This document shows, piece after piece, positions 8,343 through 19,300 of a stretch of DNA of 64,000 nt. Source of the stretch: Fibrobacter sp. (GTDB lineage: Bacteria; Fibrobacterota; Chitinivibrionia; Chitinivibrionales; Chitinispirillaceae); assembly GCA_012523595.1 (NCBI GenBank), contig JAAYIG010000105.1, forward strand, positions 62,001 through 126,000. The letters run 5' to 3'. The position numbers were made by a program, and so were the translations under genes. Below the pieces are notes generated by a model. The model saw nothing but the letters and a program-made list of their open reading frames with translations, did no database searches and had not been told where the DNA came from. Positions within the stretch are counted from its first letter, which is position 1. Each line of letters opens with the position of its first letter.

Positions 8343-11300
8343 TTACATACCTATCTGCCCCTTCAATTCGTTAATTCTCTCTTCTTCCAGAACGATATTG
8401 CGTTTTGCATCCATTTCAATTCTGTTAAGCTGCTTGATCTTTTCTTCAACAGGAATCTGCATTCTCATGATATTCTGGATACGACGCATGCTGCTCTCAA
8501 ACTGCTCATCCCTGGGTCCACCCTGGCTGCTGGCCAATGCACCACCTGAACCAGCCTTTGCAGAAGAACCGCCTGCGACCTGAGACTGTGGAACCTGTTT
8601 GGGTGTCCATTCGGTAATCACAACATTGAGAGCTTCTGAAGATGGATTAATTTCTCTGATACGCTCTCTTATCTTCTCTAACCACTGGCTGTTTGCAATA
8701 CCCAGTTCTTTTGCAGCTTGAATACCATCTTCATATTTAGGCAGAGCGGCATCCATCGCCTCCAGCTTTTTCTCTTCAAGCAGTTGACGATATGCCTCTT
8801 TTTCTTCTTCCGACAGACCTTTAGGAATAGGGGCACTGGCAAACTCAATACCCACCTGTTCCATTATCTGACCACGCTTGAACATCATCTCTGTAAAGCG
8901 ATCGATGGATTTTTCTACATACTCACCCTTAATATTCTGAGTATGAGCCCAGTCGATATTCTTAAAGAAGTACTCCTGTGCCTTTTCATAGTACTTATCA
9001 AGGCTTGACAAAATCTTAATCTTCGAAGCTATCTTCTGTTCAGTCGTCCCGAACAGAGTCTGGTTAGCGACCGCTTCAGCCATGTCGACAAAACCCATAC
9101 CGATCATATAGGTAGCCCTTACAGTCCAGTCCGCGACACCAAGCTCAATAGCCTTTGCATACTGCTTTGCCGGCTCTTCCAGGGCTTTGGTTTTGTTTTT
9201 TATCAGATCCTTCATCGATCTTTCGTTCTTAGCATTCAGTTTGATTTTGGTAAATTCCTGATAGCTTATCTCTCCCAGTTTGAAATAGGACTGAGCGATC
9301 GCACCAACATCGATATCAGCCTCTTTCTTGAACTTTTCATAAACCGATGTCGCCATCAGGTAATTTTTCTGTGCATCTGCGAACTTGCTCATCTTAAAAT
9401 AGGCATCCCCCGCCTTTACAAGTGCCTGCACCTGCTTGTACCTGTCATTGGCGTATTTCTGAGCGTATTCTGTAAACACCCGCGCCATGTCATCGCTCTG
9501 CTCCATCTTTTCATAGCAGAGTCCTATAGAGAAAAATGCCTCAGCCGAATACTCAGATTCGGGGAAACGCTTTGAGAGAATGTCGTAGACATTGATAGCA
9601 TTTGAGTAGAACTTTCCTTTTTCAAAGATAAGACCCGCATTATAGAGCGCCAGAGGAGTCTTTGGATCATTAGAATAACGTTCGTAGATCATTTCGAACA
9701 TTTTTCCTGCCATATCAAACTGGTTGATCTTCTGATAGCACTCAGATGCTGATGACAAGCTGGGGATCGCAAATTCAGCCTTGGTTATGTTGTTTGCGGC
9801 TGTCTGATAGACCTGTGCAGCCTTTTCATACTTTTCAACTTTTTTATAGTTTTCTGCGGCTCTGAGATAAGCTTTTTCCCTTAATTTGGATTTGGGGAAT
9901 TTGACTGCCATCTCCTCAAATGAGGAAGCAGCTACCTCATAGTTCTTGCTTTCCTCATAACAGACACCAGCTTCAAACCACCCCACATCGGCGACTTTAC
10001 TGGTTGAAAATTCGTTGTAGATGGCCTTGAAAGCATCGGCAGCACCCATCAGGTCGCCACTTTTCTTTATGCCTTCAGCCCTCTTATACATGGCTCCAGC
10101 AGCCAGGTCCATCACCTCTGTATATTCTGGTGTATTAGATGCCTGCTTAGAGAGTAACTGACGATAAATTCCCATAGCCTGATCAAACTGGCCTGCATTT
10201 GAATAGCTATTAGCCAGCATTCGCATCGATTTGTCTGTAACCTTGGAATCCGGATAACTATCGGAAACCTGTTTAAAGACCCTTATGGCATTATCGTAGG
10301 ATTTGGCTGTATAGTGGATATTACCGGCAAGATAGAGCACATCAGCAGCATTGGAACTCTTTGGGAACCTGGCCTGAAATTTTTCGGTGTATTCCAGCAG
10401 TTTCTTTGTTTCAGGAAGAGCATAAGCCTGCTCATCGGATACACCACTCTTGGCCATGGACTTCTTACGGCAATTGTCAAGAGCAACAATAACGTTGTAG
10501 CCGGCGTCTTCCTGAGAAATCACCACCGGGCCCTTGTCTGCCTTTTGCTTCATCTTCTCGACTTCTGTCTGATCCATTCCCAGTGTATCAAACTCGGCTT
10601 TGTACTCAGGATAGGTCTTTAAATCCTGCATTGCCACGAAATCGTAGTTTTCCGCAGCTTTCTGACAGTCGCCCATGGCACTGTAGATTTCAGCTATATT
10701 GTACTTGAATTCGTAAATCTTCCATTTGTCATCGGGAAATTTCTCGAAGTACTCATTGTAGCGCTTGAGAGCCTTTTCAAATGCAGACTTGTCCTTTTTT
10801 TTCTGGGCAAGAGCATGGAAATAGATAGCTATATGACCCAATGCCCTTTTAACTTCATTTCTGGACTGTTCAATAACAGCCAATTCTTTACTGTTGATTT
10901 TATACCATTCGCTGTTTGGACCGTAGTCATCAACCAGTCTTTCACGTTCACTGTTGGCCTTTTCATGCTCTTTTTTAACAACATAACATTCGATGAGAGC
11001 CTGGCGTGCAGTGGGAGCCTCTTTGTAATTCGGGAATCTCTTCAAAGCAGTTGTCAAAGCTCCGATAGCAGCATCAAACTGTCCATGGGACCTGTTCTTT
11101 AAACCGATAGTATAAAGGACATAGTCTTCATAGGGCTTTTTCCCGACTTTTTTGAAAAAGCTTATGGCTTCCTGCGCACCGTTTTCCATATCGGAGAAGG
11201 AGATGGCCATAAATTCAAGAGCCATGCTCCTGAATTCACGCTTGGGATACAGACCTGCATCGCACTTCTCGACATAGGTGTGGAAAAGGTTTACCGCTTT

Positions 11301-12053
11301 ATCGAGTTCGCCCATGTTATAATAGACTTCCGCCTTACGGTAGTGAACCATTTCCCAGTTCTGAAGATCGATCTCATTTTCCTTTATTTTCTCCAGATGT
11401 TTTATAGCACAGGAATGATCGTTGTCCAGATAGCAGAGATCAGAGAGACGGAAATGCGCTCCTGATGCCCTGGGGCTTCCCGGAAATTTTTCTACTATTT
11501 TTGTAAAAACATCTTTTGTTCTGTCAAGATCACCCATCAGAAGGTAAATATTTCCCATCTGGTAATAAGCTTCACTGAGCTTGGGAAAATCAGGATATTC
11601 TGCTGCGAGTCTTTCATACATAGAAAGCGCCTTGGAGTAATCCGGGACAGGGTTTTCCGGTTCCGGTCCACGTGGGTTGCGCTCGTATTCACTCATAGCC
11701 CGCTCATAGTCTTCACGAGCCTTAACGTAGTTATCACGTCCCTGGTCATAGTAGAGACCGCCGAGAGTATAGATTACGTCCGCACAGCGTTCAGACTTCT
11801 TTACAGTGCAATTGGAAAGAAGTTTTTCATAACGGGCAACAATCTCTTCGAGACTCTTACCTACCGGCTTTGATTTTGTTGTCTTGACTTCAGCTTCCTT
11901 GCGAAGTTTGGCCCTTTCTGCTTCCAGCTTCTTGATTTTTTCAAGGATCTCTTCCCGCTTGTTGGCAGCAGCATCAGAGGTGCCGGTGAAGACAACCATC
12001 ACTGCGGAAAGGATTACAATGACATACAAGCTTAACCGATGATTTCTACGCAT
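8343..12053 (-). CDS. Giant periplasmic TPR-repeat protein
   Basis: About 1236 residues made almost wholly of tetratricopeptide-type helical repeats (for example AYYQMGNIYLLMGDLDRTKD and ADVLYLAGNIHYTAKSYDNA), spread from about residue 100 to 950. It has an N-terminal signal sequence, a short coiled coil just after it (EEILEKIKKLEAERAKLRKE), and a charged coiled-coil tail. I place the start at 12053, since AAGGAGAG precedes that ATG and the signal peptide begins there; the longest frame would start at 12083. TPR proteins are scaffolds, so this one probably links inner- and outer-membrane parts of the complex. It starts 32 bases after the barrel-TPR gene and precedes tolQ. Confidence 0.8.
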   Translation of the reverse strand: MRRNHRLSLYVIVILSAVMVVFTGTSDAAANKREEILEKIKKLEAERAKLRKEAEVKTTKSKPVGKSLEEIVARYEKLLSNCTVKKSERCADVIYTLGGLYYDQGRDNYVKAREDYERAMSEYERNPRGPEPENPVPDYSKALSMYERLAAEYPDFPKLSEAYYQMGNIYLLMGDLDRTKDVFTKIVEKFPGSPRASGAHFRLSDLCYLDNDHSCAIKHLEKIKENEIDLQNWEMVHYRKAEVYYNMGELDKAVNLFHTYVEKCDAGLYPKREFRSMALEFMAISFSDMENGAQEAISFFKKVGKKPYEDYVLYTIGLKNRSHGQFDAAIGALTTALKRFPNYKEAPTARQALIECYVVKKEHEKANSERERLVDDYGPNSEWYKINSKELAVIEQSRNEVKRALGHIAIYFHALAQKKKDKSAFEKALKRYNEYFEKFPDDKWKIYEFKYNIAEIYSAMGDCQKAAENYDFVAMQDLKTYPEYKAEFDTLGMDQTEVEKMKQKADKGPVVISQEDAGYNVIVALDNCRKKSMAKSGVSDEQAYALPETKKLLEYTEKFQARFPKSSNAADVLYLAGNIHYTAKSYDNAIRVFKQVSDSYPDSKVTDKSMRMLANSYSNAGQFDQAMGIYRQLLSKQASNTPEYTEVMDLAAGAMYKRAEGIKKSGDLMGAADAFKAIYNEFSTSKVADVGWFEAGVCYEESKNYEVAASSFEEMAVKFPKSKLREKAYLRAAENYKKVEKYEKAAQVYQTAANNITKAEFAIPSLSSASECYQKINQFDMAGKMFEMIYERYSNDPKTPLALYNAGLIFEKGKFYSNAINVYDILSKRFPESEYSAEAFFSIGLCYEKMEQSDDMARVFTEYAQKYANDRYKQVQALVKAGDAYFKMSKFADAQKNYLMATSVYEKFKKEADIDVGAIAQSYFKLGEISYQEFTKIKLNAKNERSMKDLIKNKTKALEEPAKQYAKAIELGVADWTVRATYMIGMGFVDMAEAVANQTLFGTTEQKIASKIKILSSLDKYYEKAQEYFFKNIDWAHTQNIKGEYVEKSIDRFTEMMFKRGQIMEQVGIEFASAPIPKGLSEEEKEAYRQLLEEKKLEAMDAALPKYEDGIQAAKELGIANSQWLEKIRERIREINPSSEALNVVITEWTPKQVPQSQVAGGSSAKAGSGGALASSQGGPRDEQFESSMRRIQNIMRMQIPVEEKIKQLNRIEMDAKRNIVLEEERINELKGQIGM

Positions 12054-12085
12054 TATAACTTCTCTCCTTCTTTCTGAACACAAAG

Positions 12086-14488
12086 CTACTCCTCTATTTT
12101 TTCTAACTGTTTCTGGAGTTTCTCCAGTTCCTGGTCAATTTTTCCTTCTTCTTTTTCCTGCTCCTGGATAATCTGAGCCTCTTTCTTAGCCCCGATAATT
12201 TTGGTGGCCTTTGCAAGTGCATAATCAGCATCAGCCAGGATCTCTTCCTGTCTCTTGAAGAATTTCTTATGAGAATTTGCAAGAAGACTGTATCTGAAAA
12301 AGTCCTTATTTTCCTTCGCAAACCCCTCAAACTCTTTCTGCAGTGCCGGTCTTTCCTCAAGAGTCTTGTTTGTCGGCTTACGCAGTGCGTTTTTCTTGAT
12401 CAAATCAGCAGTAGTGGCAAAATGAGTTGTATACTCTTCGAACAGTGCTTTTCTCTTAGCCAAGTCTTCATCGGTGATAAAAGGCCGATTACATGTGGCA
12501 ATACACTGTTCCAGAGCAGAAACCGCTTCCTGGTGCCTCTTTAAAAGCATCAAAGAATAACCTTTCACCAGAAAAGCTTCGGGTACCAGAGGAGACTCCG
12601 GGAAACTCGAAATAAGTTTTTCAATTGTCTTCAGAGCAACATTGGGCTGGTTCACCTTAATCCACGCCCATGCGGTCCCAAGCAGTGCCTCATCCTGATA
12701 AGGAGAACCATCAGGTACTCTCTGGTAAGCCTCAACAGCAAGACGCAGCTTGTCACCCATTTCGAAATACAAGTGCCCCAGCTTTGTGTTTGCGGCATCC
12801 TGCAGAAGCTGATCAGCTACTTCCTGAGTAGTATCCTGGACAATATTTGTCAGATTCTGCACAGCCGCCTGCTCCTTGTCATCCTCAATATTAATGATAG
12901 AAAGAGTGTACTGCGCATAGAGATAATTGGGATCACCCGGAGCAATGCTGCTGAGAAGCTGTTCAGCGACATTGTAGTTTTTACGCTGAAAATGTATTTG
13001 TCCTGCAAGATAATCGGCATCAGGACGAATATCGCTCTCCCCATACAGGTTGATAATAAACGCATGGTTCTTGAGAGCCTCCTCGTAATTTTCTTCCCGG
13101 TAATCAAGACTCTGTAAACCATAAAGATACTTTGAACGCATTTCTGAAGTTGTGTATTCCTCCAAAGCTTCTTTGTATACCTGGCGAGCGATGTCGTTCA
13201 TATACAGGAACCGGTATGAATTACCCAGATACCAGGTTGCTTTGTCGTTGAGATGAAAGTTGGGAAAAAGAGAGAGTACTTTTCCAAACGCAAATGAGGC
13301 TTCCCAGTATTTTCCCGCCAAGTAAAGCCGCATGGCTTCATTATAAGCATCCATGGGAGCCAGAATAAGCTCATCATAGAGACGCTTTGATTCACGCTGT
13401 TCGCGGGTTGGACCGAAGTCGGTTGACACTTTGAAAGCAACGGTAAATCCTCTCTCGTCCCGTTTATCTCCATTCTTCATCAAAGATTCAATAAAACTGT
13501 AACCAAAATCAGCATCCACGTTTAAATAATTTATCATTTCCGGGAGAGGATAGATAAGATTATAGTTGAAACCGAGGTAGGGAATATTATTATTTGTCCA
13601 TCCGGCCTTGATCCAGAGCTGAGGGATAAACATATATTTGAGATGCACTCCCAGACGGTACTCAATCGGAATCGCTCCATCGAGAGTACCGGAATCATTT
13701 TTAAGCCCCTTGAACATATTTTTGTAGCTGGGAATAATGCTTTCATAAAGCTGTCCCAGCAAGTTATCAATAAGGACCTCCACATCTCCGACCAGGTTGT
13801 CATTGAATGCGGCGTACCTGATTCCAGCCCTGAAACGGTTAATGGTGATTTCCGGATCATTTGACATATCCCACTTGACCTGTGTAGGCAGCAGATCCTG
13901 AACACTGAGGCTTATACCCAGATCCCCGAACCTGTAATGGTCCAGAGGATTGAGATAAATTCCCAGATCGAGACCAGGAATATGAGACACAGACATATTT
14001 CCATACTGATTTTGGATTCTGAGTTTGACATTTGTCCCCAACATCAGCCATGGAAGAACTCTTACGCCATAGTTACCGATAGCCCAGAGATCCTGGAAAC
14101 TGACTGCCCCCAGATCAATCGGATTATTTCCCGGTCCATCAACTGTTTTTTCAACGATACCTCTGGAGAAGAGAAGAGTTAAACCCAGAGTGTGGTTTTT
14201 CCGGATAGGAAAAAGAGCCCCGAAATGCTGATACCCCATCGATTCATTGAACCATGACCAGCGATAAACGCCAAATATATCGATATGCATCTGATTGACC
14301 CTGTAAAGCAGGGCGGGGTTTACCAGTGCAGAAGTCCATTCAGAGAGATTTTCTGTAAAATCGGCCTGAAAGTAGGGAGCGTCATACCCTCCGGAAGCAT
14401 CGCCCCTGGCAAGATTACCTGCGCCGAAAAGCATCAACACCAGGCATAACTTGACTACAGATGGTGCATAAATGGAATGATACCTCAC
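12086..14488 (-). CDS. Outer-membrane beta-barrel fused to periplasmic TPR domain
   Basis: An 800-residue two-part protein starting at a GTG preceded by GGGAGG. After a signal peptide (ending near LARGDA), residues about 30-370 have strand patterns of an outer-membrane barrel (LGLTLLFSRGIV, LGTNVKLRIQNQYG, RAGIRYAAF), with a NPALLYR motif near the start as in PorV-like barrels. Residues about 380-720 are TPR repeats, and 720-800 form a charged coiled coil (EEGKIDQELEKLQKQ). The natural arrangement is a barrel in the outer membrane with its TPR arm in the periplasm, able to bind the giant TPR protein encoded next. I know of no named family with this whole layout. Confidence 0.75.
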   Translation of the reverse strand: MRYHSIYAPSVVKLCLVLMLFGAGNLARGDASGGYDAPYFQADFTENLSEWTSALVNPALLYRVNQMHIDIFGVYRWSWFNESMGYQHFGALFPIRKNHTLGLTLLFSRGIVEKTVDGPGNNPIDLGAVSFQDLWAIGNYGVRVLPWLMLGTNVKLRIQNQYGNMSVSHIPGLDLGIYLNPLDHYRFGDLGISLSVQDLLPTQVKWDMSNDPEITINRFRAGIRYAAFNDNLVGDVEVLIDNLLGQLYESIIPSYKNMFKGLKNDSGTLDGAIPIEYRLGVHLKYMFIPQLWIKAGWTNNNIPYLGFNYNLIYPLPEMINYLNVDADFGYSFIESLMKNGDKRDERGFTVAFKVSTDFGPTREQRESKRLYDELILAPMDAYNEAMRLYLAGKYWEASFAFGKVLSLFPNFHLNDKATWYLGNSYRFLYMNDIARQVYKEALEEYTTSEMRSKYLYGLQSLDYREENYEEALKNHAFIINLYGESDIRPDADYLAGQIHFQRKNYNVAEQLLSSIAPGDPNYLYAQYTLSIINIEDDKEQAAVQNLTNIVQDTTQEVADQLLQDAANTKLGHLYFEMGDKLRLAVEAYQRVPDGSPYQDEALLGTAWAWIKVNQPNVALKTIEKLISSFPESPLVPEAFLVKGYSLMLLKRHQEAVSALEQCIATCNRPFITDEDLAKRKALFEEYTTHFATTADLIKKNALRKPTNKTLEERPALQKEFEGFAKENKDFFRYSLLANSHKKFFKRQEEILADADYALAKATKIIGAKKEAQIIQEQEKEEGKIDQELEKLQKQLEKIEE

Positions 14489-14512
14489 AGTTTACCAGCC
14501 TCCCCAAAAGGT

Positions 14513-16000
14513 TTATTTAAGCGGAACAACCTCAACCCGCCTGTTTTTGGCCCTTCCCTCAGCTTCTGTATTGGGAGCAACGGGTCTTTCCTCACCATAT
14601 CCTCTGGCAACTATCCTATCCGCACTGATACCTCTCATGACAAGATACTCCATCACAGATTTCGCCCTGTCATAAGAGAGAGCCAGATTGTAATCATTTG
14701 ACCCCTGATCATCAGTATGCCCCCCAATCTCAATTCTCACATTGGGATATGCTTCCAGACTGTTGAAGACCTGTTCGAGAACATAATATGATTCTTCCAG
14801 CAACTCTGCGCTGGCAGTCTTAAAATTGACTCCACGAAGAATGAGAGTCTGTTTTATCTCCTGCGGTTTCTCATCAGGACAACCATCATCATCTTTGTAA
14901 CCATTGACGGTTTCAGGATTGTTGGGACAGGCATCGTCTACGTCAGGAATACCGTCTTTATCGTTATCGTTGTCCGGGCACCCATCAGTATCCTGGAATC
15001 CATCACGGTCTTCCGGCTGATTCGGGCATTGATCCTGAGCATCGTAAATACCATCATTGTCATTATCGTAGTCAGGACATCCGTCTATATCCTCGAATCC
15101 GTCAAGATCTTCTGCCACCTCCGGGCACTGATCGACATCATCGGGTATCCCATCCCCATCCTTGTCAGTATCTAATGTTGCCACCATCTGCTCTGTGATC
15201 AGACCGATGTCGGTTCCATTCTCACCGGTTCCTTTACAAGGCGATACAGATTTGACGAAGTAATTGTATTCAGGATGACCGGGAGAGACAAAGATCGGTT
15301 CTTTGGAGATATTGCTCTGGTGCACAACGGCTGTGCCATTAAAGGGGAGGCGGTTATTGTAGATATTGTTGTTGATAATCCTGGTTTTCCGAGCATCCGG
15401 AGCAATGAAAATTCCGTACTGCTTATTTCCCGACATGATGTTGTTCCTGACCAGGACTTCAGTACGGTGGGCACAAAAAATCCCGCAATAGCCATTCTCA
15501 AGGATAACATTGTGATCAATAGATGTCCTGGTTCCTCTTGAGGATTCCAGAAAGATGCCGGTCCATTCATTTCTGTAAATCACATTATTATTAATATCGG
15601 GCAATGATATAAGAGCATGAATTCCGGCTCCCTTGTTGTCAACGATAAGGTTGCGTTTAATAATCGGGCGGGTGTTTTTACAGAGTACTCCTGTTGTCCC
15701 ATTGCGAATTGTAAAACCGGTGATTGTCGCTCCATCAGCTCCGGTCACGCAAGGCCCGATTCTTCTGCCATCGATAACAGTACGCACCATGTCCTGACCC
15801 ATTAAAACCACATTGTCGGGAAGGGCGATGTTTTCGTAGTAAATACCTTTGCTTACATAAACGGTATCCCCTTCATCCGCCTCTCCCAATGCAGCATGAA
15901 TAGTCGGGAAATCGTGGGGGACCACAATTTTCCTTCCCGCCTGGGAAACAGTTACAGCTATCAGTAGAGCATACGTTAAAAAAAGAGACTTTTTATTCAT
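14513..16000 (-). CDS. Beta-helix / thrombospondin type 3 / OmpA-domain envelope protein
   Basis: The 495-residue protein has a signal peptide (residues 1-21), a right-handed parallel beta-helix (about 25-235, with repeated NNxIYRN and RNNIMSGN turns), and calcium-binding thrombospondin type 3 repeats (about 275-370, DxDxDGxxD pattern, e.g. DKDGDGIPDDVDQCP). A C-terminal OmpA domain follows (about 385-495, with GGHTDDQGSNDYNLALSYDR and GRAKNRRVEV). The OmpA part binds peptidoglycan; the beta-helix of the NosD/pectate-lyase-like kind usually binds or cuts carbohydrate, but no catalytic set is evident. It is first in the seven-gene minus-strand run, suggesting it anchors the complex to the cell wall. 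Confidence 0.85.
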   Translation of the reverse strand: MNKKSLFLTYALLIAVTVSQAGRKIVVPHDFPTIHAALGEADEGDTVYVSKGIYYENIALPDNVVLMGQDMVRTVIDGRRIGPCVTGADGATITGFTIRNGTTGVLCKNTRPIIKRNLIVDNKGAGIHALISLPDINNNVIYRNEWTGIFLESSRGTRTSIDHNVILENGYCGIFCAHRTEVLVRNNIMSGNKQYGIFIAPDARKTRIINNNIYNNRLPFNGTAVVHQSNISKEPIFVSPGHPEYNYFVKSVSPCKGTGENGTDIGLITEQMVATLDTDKDGDGIPDDVDQCPEVAEDLDGFEDIDGCPDYDNDNDGIYDAQDQCPNQPEDRDGFQDTDGCPDNDNDKDGIPDVDDACPNNPETVNGYKDDDGCPDEKPQEIKQTLILRGVNFKTASAELLEESYYVLEQVFNSLEAYPNVRIEIGGHTDDQGSNDYNLALSYDRAKSVMEYLVMRGISADRIVARGYGEERPVAPNTEAEGRAKNRRVEVVPLK

Positions 16001-16335
16001 AGGACCCGTTTTTTAAGGGCTTAAATTGTGCGCAGAAAGAGCATTGACCCCATCGCAGTATACTGAGGGGTAGGAACAAAAATATCTCTGCCCATGTATG
16101 GCGTCAAGTTTCTCTCCCCCCTGAACTAAACTCTGGGTCATCTCCGAATCTATTCTAAAAAAGTATATCGCTTTCATAAATGCAAGAAGTTTTTGACAAT
16201 ATCGACTCTCCTTATCCGGTGAAAGTCCTTTATCGCCAATTTATCCCATGTTGTATCTTAATTGCATAAAACATTCTTTTCAGGGAACAGACTCCCGGAT
16301 TTCCTATAATATACCAAAAAAATTGGAAAAGTAAT
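16001..16335. other. Divergent intergenic region
   Basis: This 335-base gap separates the minus-strand envelope cluster from the plus-strand peptidase/barrel gene and must hold promoters for both. A perfect TATAAT lies at 16305-16310, 26 bases before the plus-strand ATG, but with no good -35 box at 16-18 bases. On the minus strand a TATACT occurs near 16160, also without a clear partner. No RNA gene or open frame with coding character is visible. Confidence 0.4.
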
Positions 16336-19300
16336 ATGTTAACACCAATGTACATTCCAGTAAAGGGTTTTCTATTATCCATTCTCCTAATCTGCTGTTC
16401 AAATTCCTGGGGTTTTGGCAAGAACAAGGTTCAATACGAAAACTTGAAATGGAAAGTTATATCAACCCCCCATTTTGAAATTTACCACCATCAGGAAAAA
16501 GGGGATCTCGCCCAGATCTCCCAAAAATTTATTGAAAATGCTTACAAAAAGCTCCAGAACCAGTTTATCTTCGACCGCAAAGAGCGCTTGCCTTTGATTC
16601 TTTATGGAACTCCGGACCTCTTTTCTCAAACAAATATAATAACAGAAATTCTGCCTGAGGATGTAGGGGGATTTACGGAGCTCTTTAAAACAAGAATCGC
16701 AATTCCATTCAACGGCTCATATAACGAACTAAGACATGTTCTTCATCATGAACTTGCCCATGCCTTCGTGCTTGGAATTATTTATGACCAAAAAGGCAGC
16801 AATTTTCTGTTCAACAGAGTACAAGTCCCATTCTGGTTCATGGAGGGGAGTGCTGAATTTCTCTCCAGCGGATGGGACATCGAAGCAGATATGTTCATGA
16901 TGGATCAGACAATCAACTCCTTTGTACCCCTGCCTGGCCCGGCACTCGATGGCTATCTGGCTTACAAGGGAGGACAATCATTTCTATTCTTCCTCTCCTC
17001 AAGCCGGGGGCAGGAAGCTTTCGGAAAATTTCTGCACGAATTCCGCAGGACCAGATCCGTTGAAAACTCAACTAGAAAGATTTACGGCAAACCGGTGGAG
17101 GAATTGGGTAAAGAGTGGGTACAGGAATTAAAGCGCATTTACTGGCCAGAAATCGGCAGAAGAATTTCTCCTTCCAGAAACGCCATTGCAATCACTTCAC
17201 ATCTGGAAACAAGAGACCATTACAATTTACACCCAAGAATATCTCCGGATGGCAGTAAAATTGCCTTTTTCAGCGACAGAAAAGATTTCACCAACATCCT
17301 GATCACAGATCGCAAAGGAAAAATCCTTCAGCGAATAAGCCAGAACGGATATGGCGGTTATTTCGAATCGTTTCACCCCTTCAGAAGCGGAATGTGCTGG
17401 TCACCGGACGGTTCAAAACTGGCATTTGTAACCAAAAGCGGGGGCAGGGATGAAATACGAATCGTGGGAGTAAATGAAAAAAAACTGCTAAAGAAAATCA
17501 GTGCTTCAGCAACAAGCCTCTCAGATCCGGACTGGTCCCGCTGCGGGAAGAAAATCGCATTTTCAGGGATCACTAATGATGGGAAAAGTGATCTTTTTGT
17601 ATATGTTTTCGAAAACGATTCCATCACCCGCCTGACCAACAATATTCAACAAGAATCTGATCCACGCTTTTCTCCAGACGGAAAAAAGCTTCTCTTTTCC
17701 CTCCAGGACACATGCGGCTCAGCACATACCACAACTACCGCATTTAAGAAAGCTCCCTGCGAGCTGGCAGAAATCGACCTCCTCACAGGAGAACAGAAGA
17801 TCCTGACCTCCACCCCCTGGAATGAAATACAACCCTGCTACTCTCCTGAAGGGGACCAAATAGCATTCATAAGTGATCGAAACGGGATAAACAACATCTA
17901 CATCGCTCATGTGGACTCTCTTTCCGAAGCAAAACCGCTGACCGATTACATAGGCGGCTGCTCAAATCCGGACTGGTCCAGAGAGGGTGATGTAATTGTG
18001 TTCTCCCTTTTTCAGCAGCAGGGATGGGATATCTGGTCTATTGATAAACCATTGAGCAAACTGCGCAAAGACACCCTCTCCTGCACAAGGTTCGTAGAGG
18101 CGACATACAGTTCTACCCCCCTGTTTACACCTGTGGAGCTGAAACCCGACAGTTCAAAAAAGGAAATTACAGAGATATCATCCAGTGAGGAAAAAACCAT
18201 TAATTCCGATTCATCTGCTCTCATTTCCGACACACTGAACATGATTGACAGTTTCGCAGTATCTGTAAACACGATGGATTCTACGGCTGGAGACAGTTCA
18301 AATACAGAGGAACAGGCAAATCTGCTGCCCAATCTCTCTGTTGATTCCATTAGTCAGGACAGTTCAGCAGCATCTTTGAACTCATTGGATTCTACTACAG
18401 ACAGTTTAAATACAATGGAGCCTGTAAATCAACTTTCCACCCCCTCTGCTGACAGCTCCGGCCGGGACAGTTCCACTGTAGCGATCTCCTCCCCGAAACT
18501 CCCTTCCAGGCCATACCGTCTGAAGTTTACACCTGATCTGGTTACCCTGGGTGTGGGAGTCAGTACCTATTACAGCCCCGCCGGTCAATGGCTCCTGGCT
18601 TTCAGTGACATGTTGGGAGACCACAGAATCACCGTGGCAGGTGATATCCAGGGGAATTTCAATGATTACATCCACCTCTTTGCCTCTTACTATTACCTCC
18701 GGAATCGGCTTGACATCGGTTTAGGTGCATTTCTGAGTAAGGATTACAGCAACGCCAGTATTTTCGGAGATCATCTTTACCACGATACAGAAGCGGGAGG
18801 ATTTCTGGTTTTGCAATACCCGTTTTCATTCTCCTCAAGAGTGGATCTTGAGATTTTCGCACGTCATATTAAACGCAGACCGGTAGGTTTCTCCGGCCCC
18901 ACTATAAAGACGGCAGCTTTTCTTCCTACACTGTCCTATGTTTTTGATAATATCCTCTGGGGTCTCACCGGACCTCTAAATGGTACCAGAGCTGCGGCAA
19001 GTATAGTTGTTTCACCACCATTGAATTTTGTGGATGATCCCTTTGTTTCCATAGATGCCGACATAAGAAATTACCTGCATCTGGCAAAAAGATTTGTATG
19101 GGCTAACCGACTATTTCTGGGAGCGAGCTTCGGCATAACTGAGAAACAATCGGCCAAGCGATACATGTTGGGAGGAAACGAAAACTGGCTCCTATACCGT
19201 GTCAATCTCGATCAGTATGAGAAAAACCTCCCTGGAGCACTTTATTCCAGTTTCGTCACGCCATTCCGAGGATGGAACTACATAGATCTTTCCGGCACCA

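Noticed and set aside
16001-16335. tRNA or small RNA in the divergent gap
   Set aside because: No cloverleaf or conserved tRNA boxes seen on either strand.
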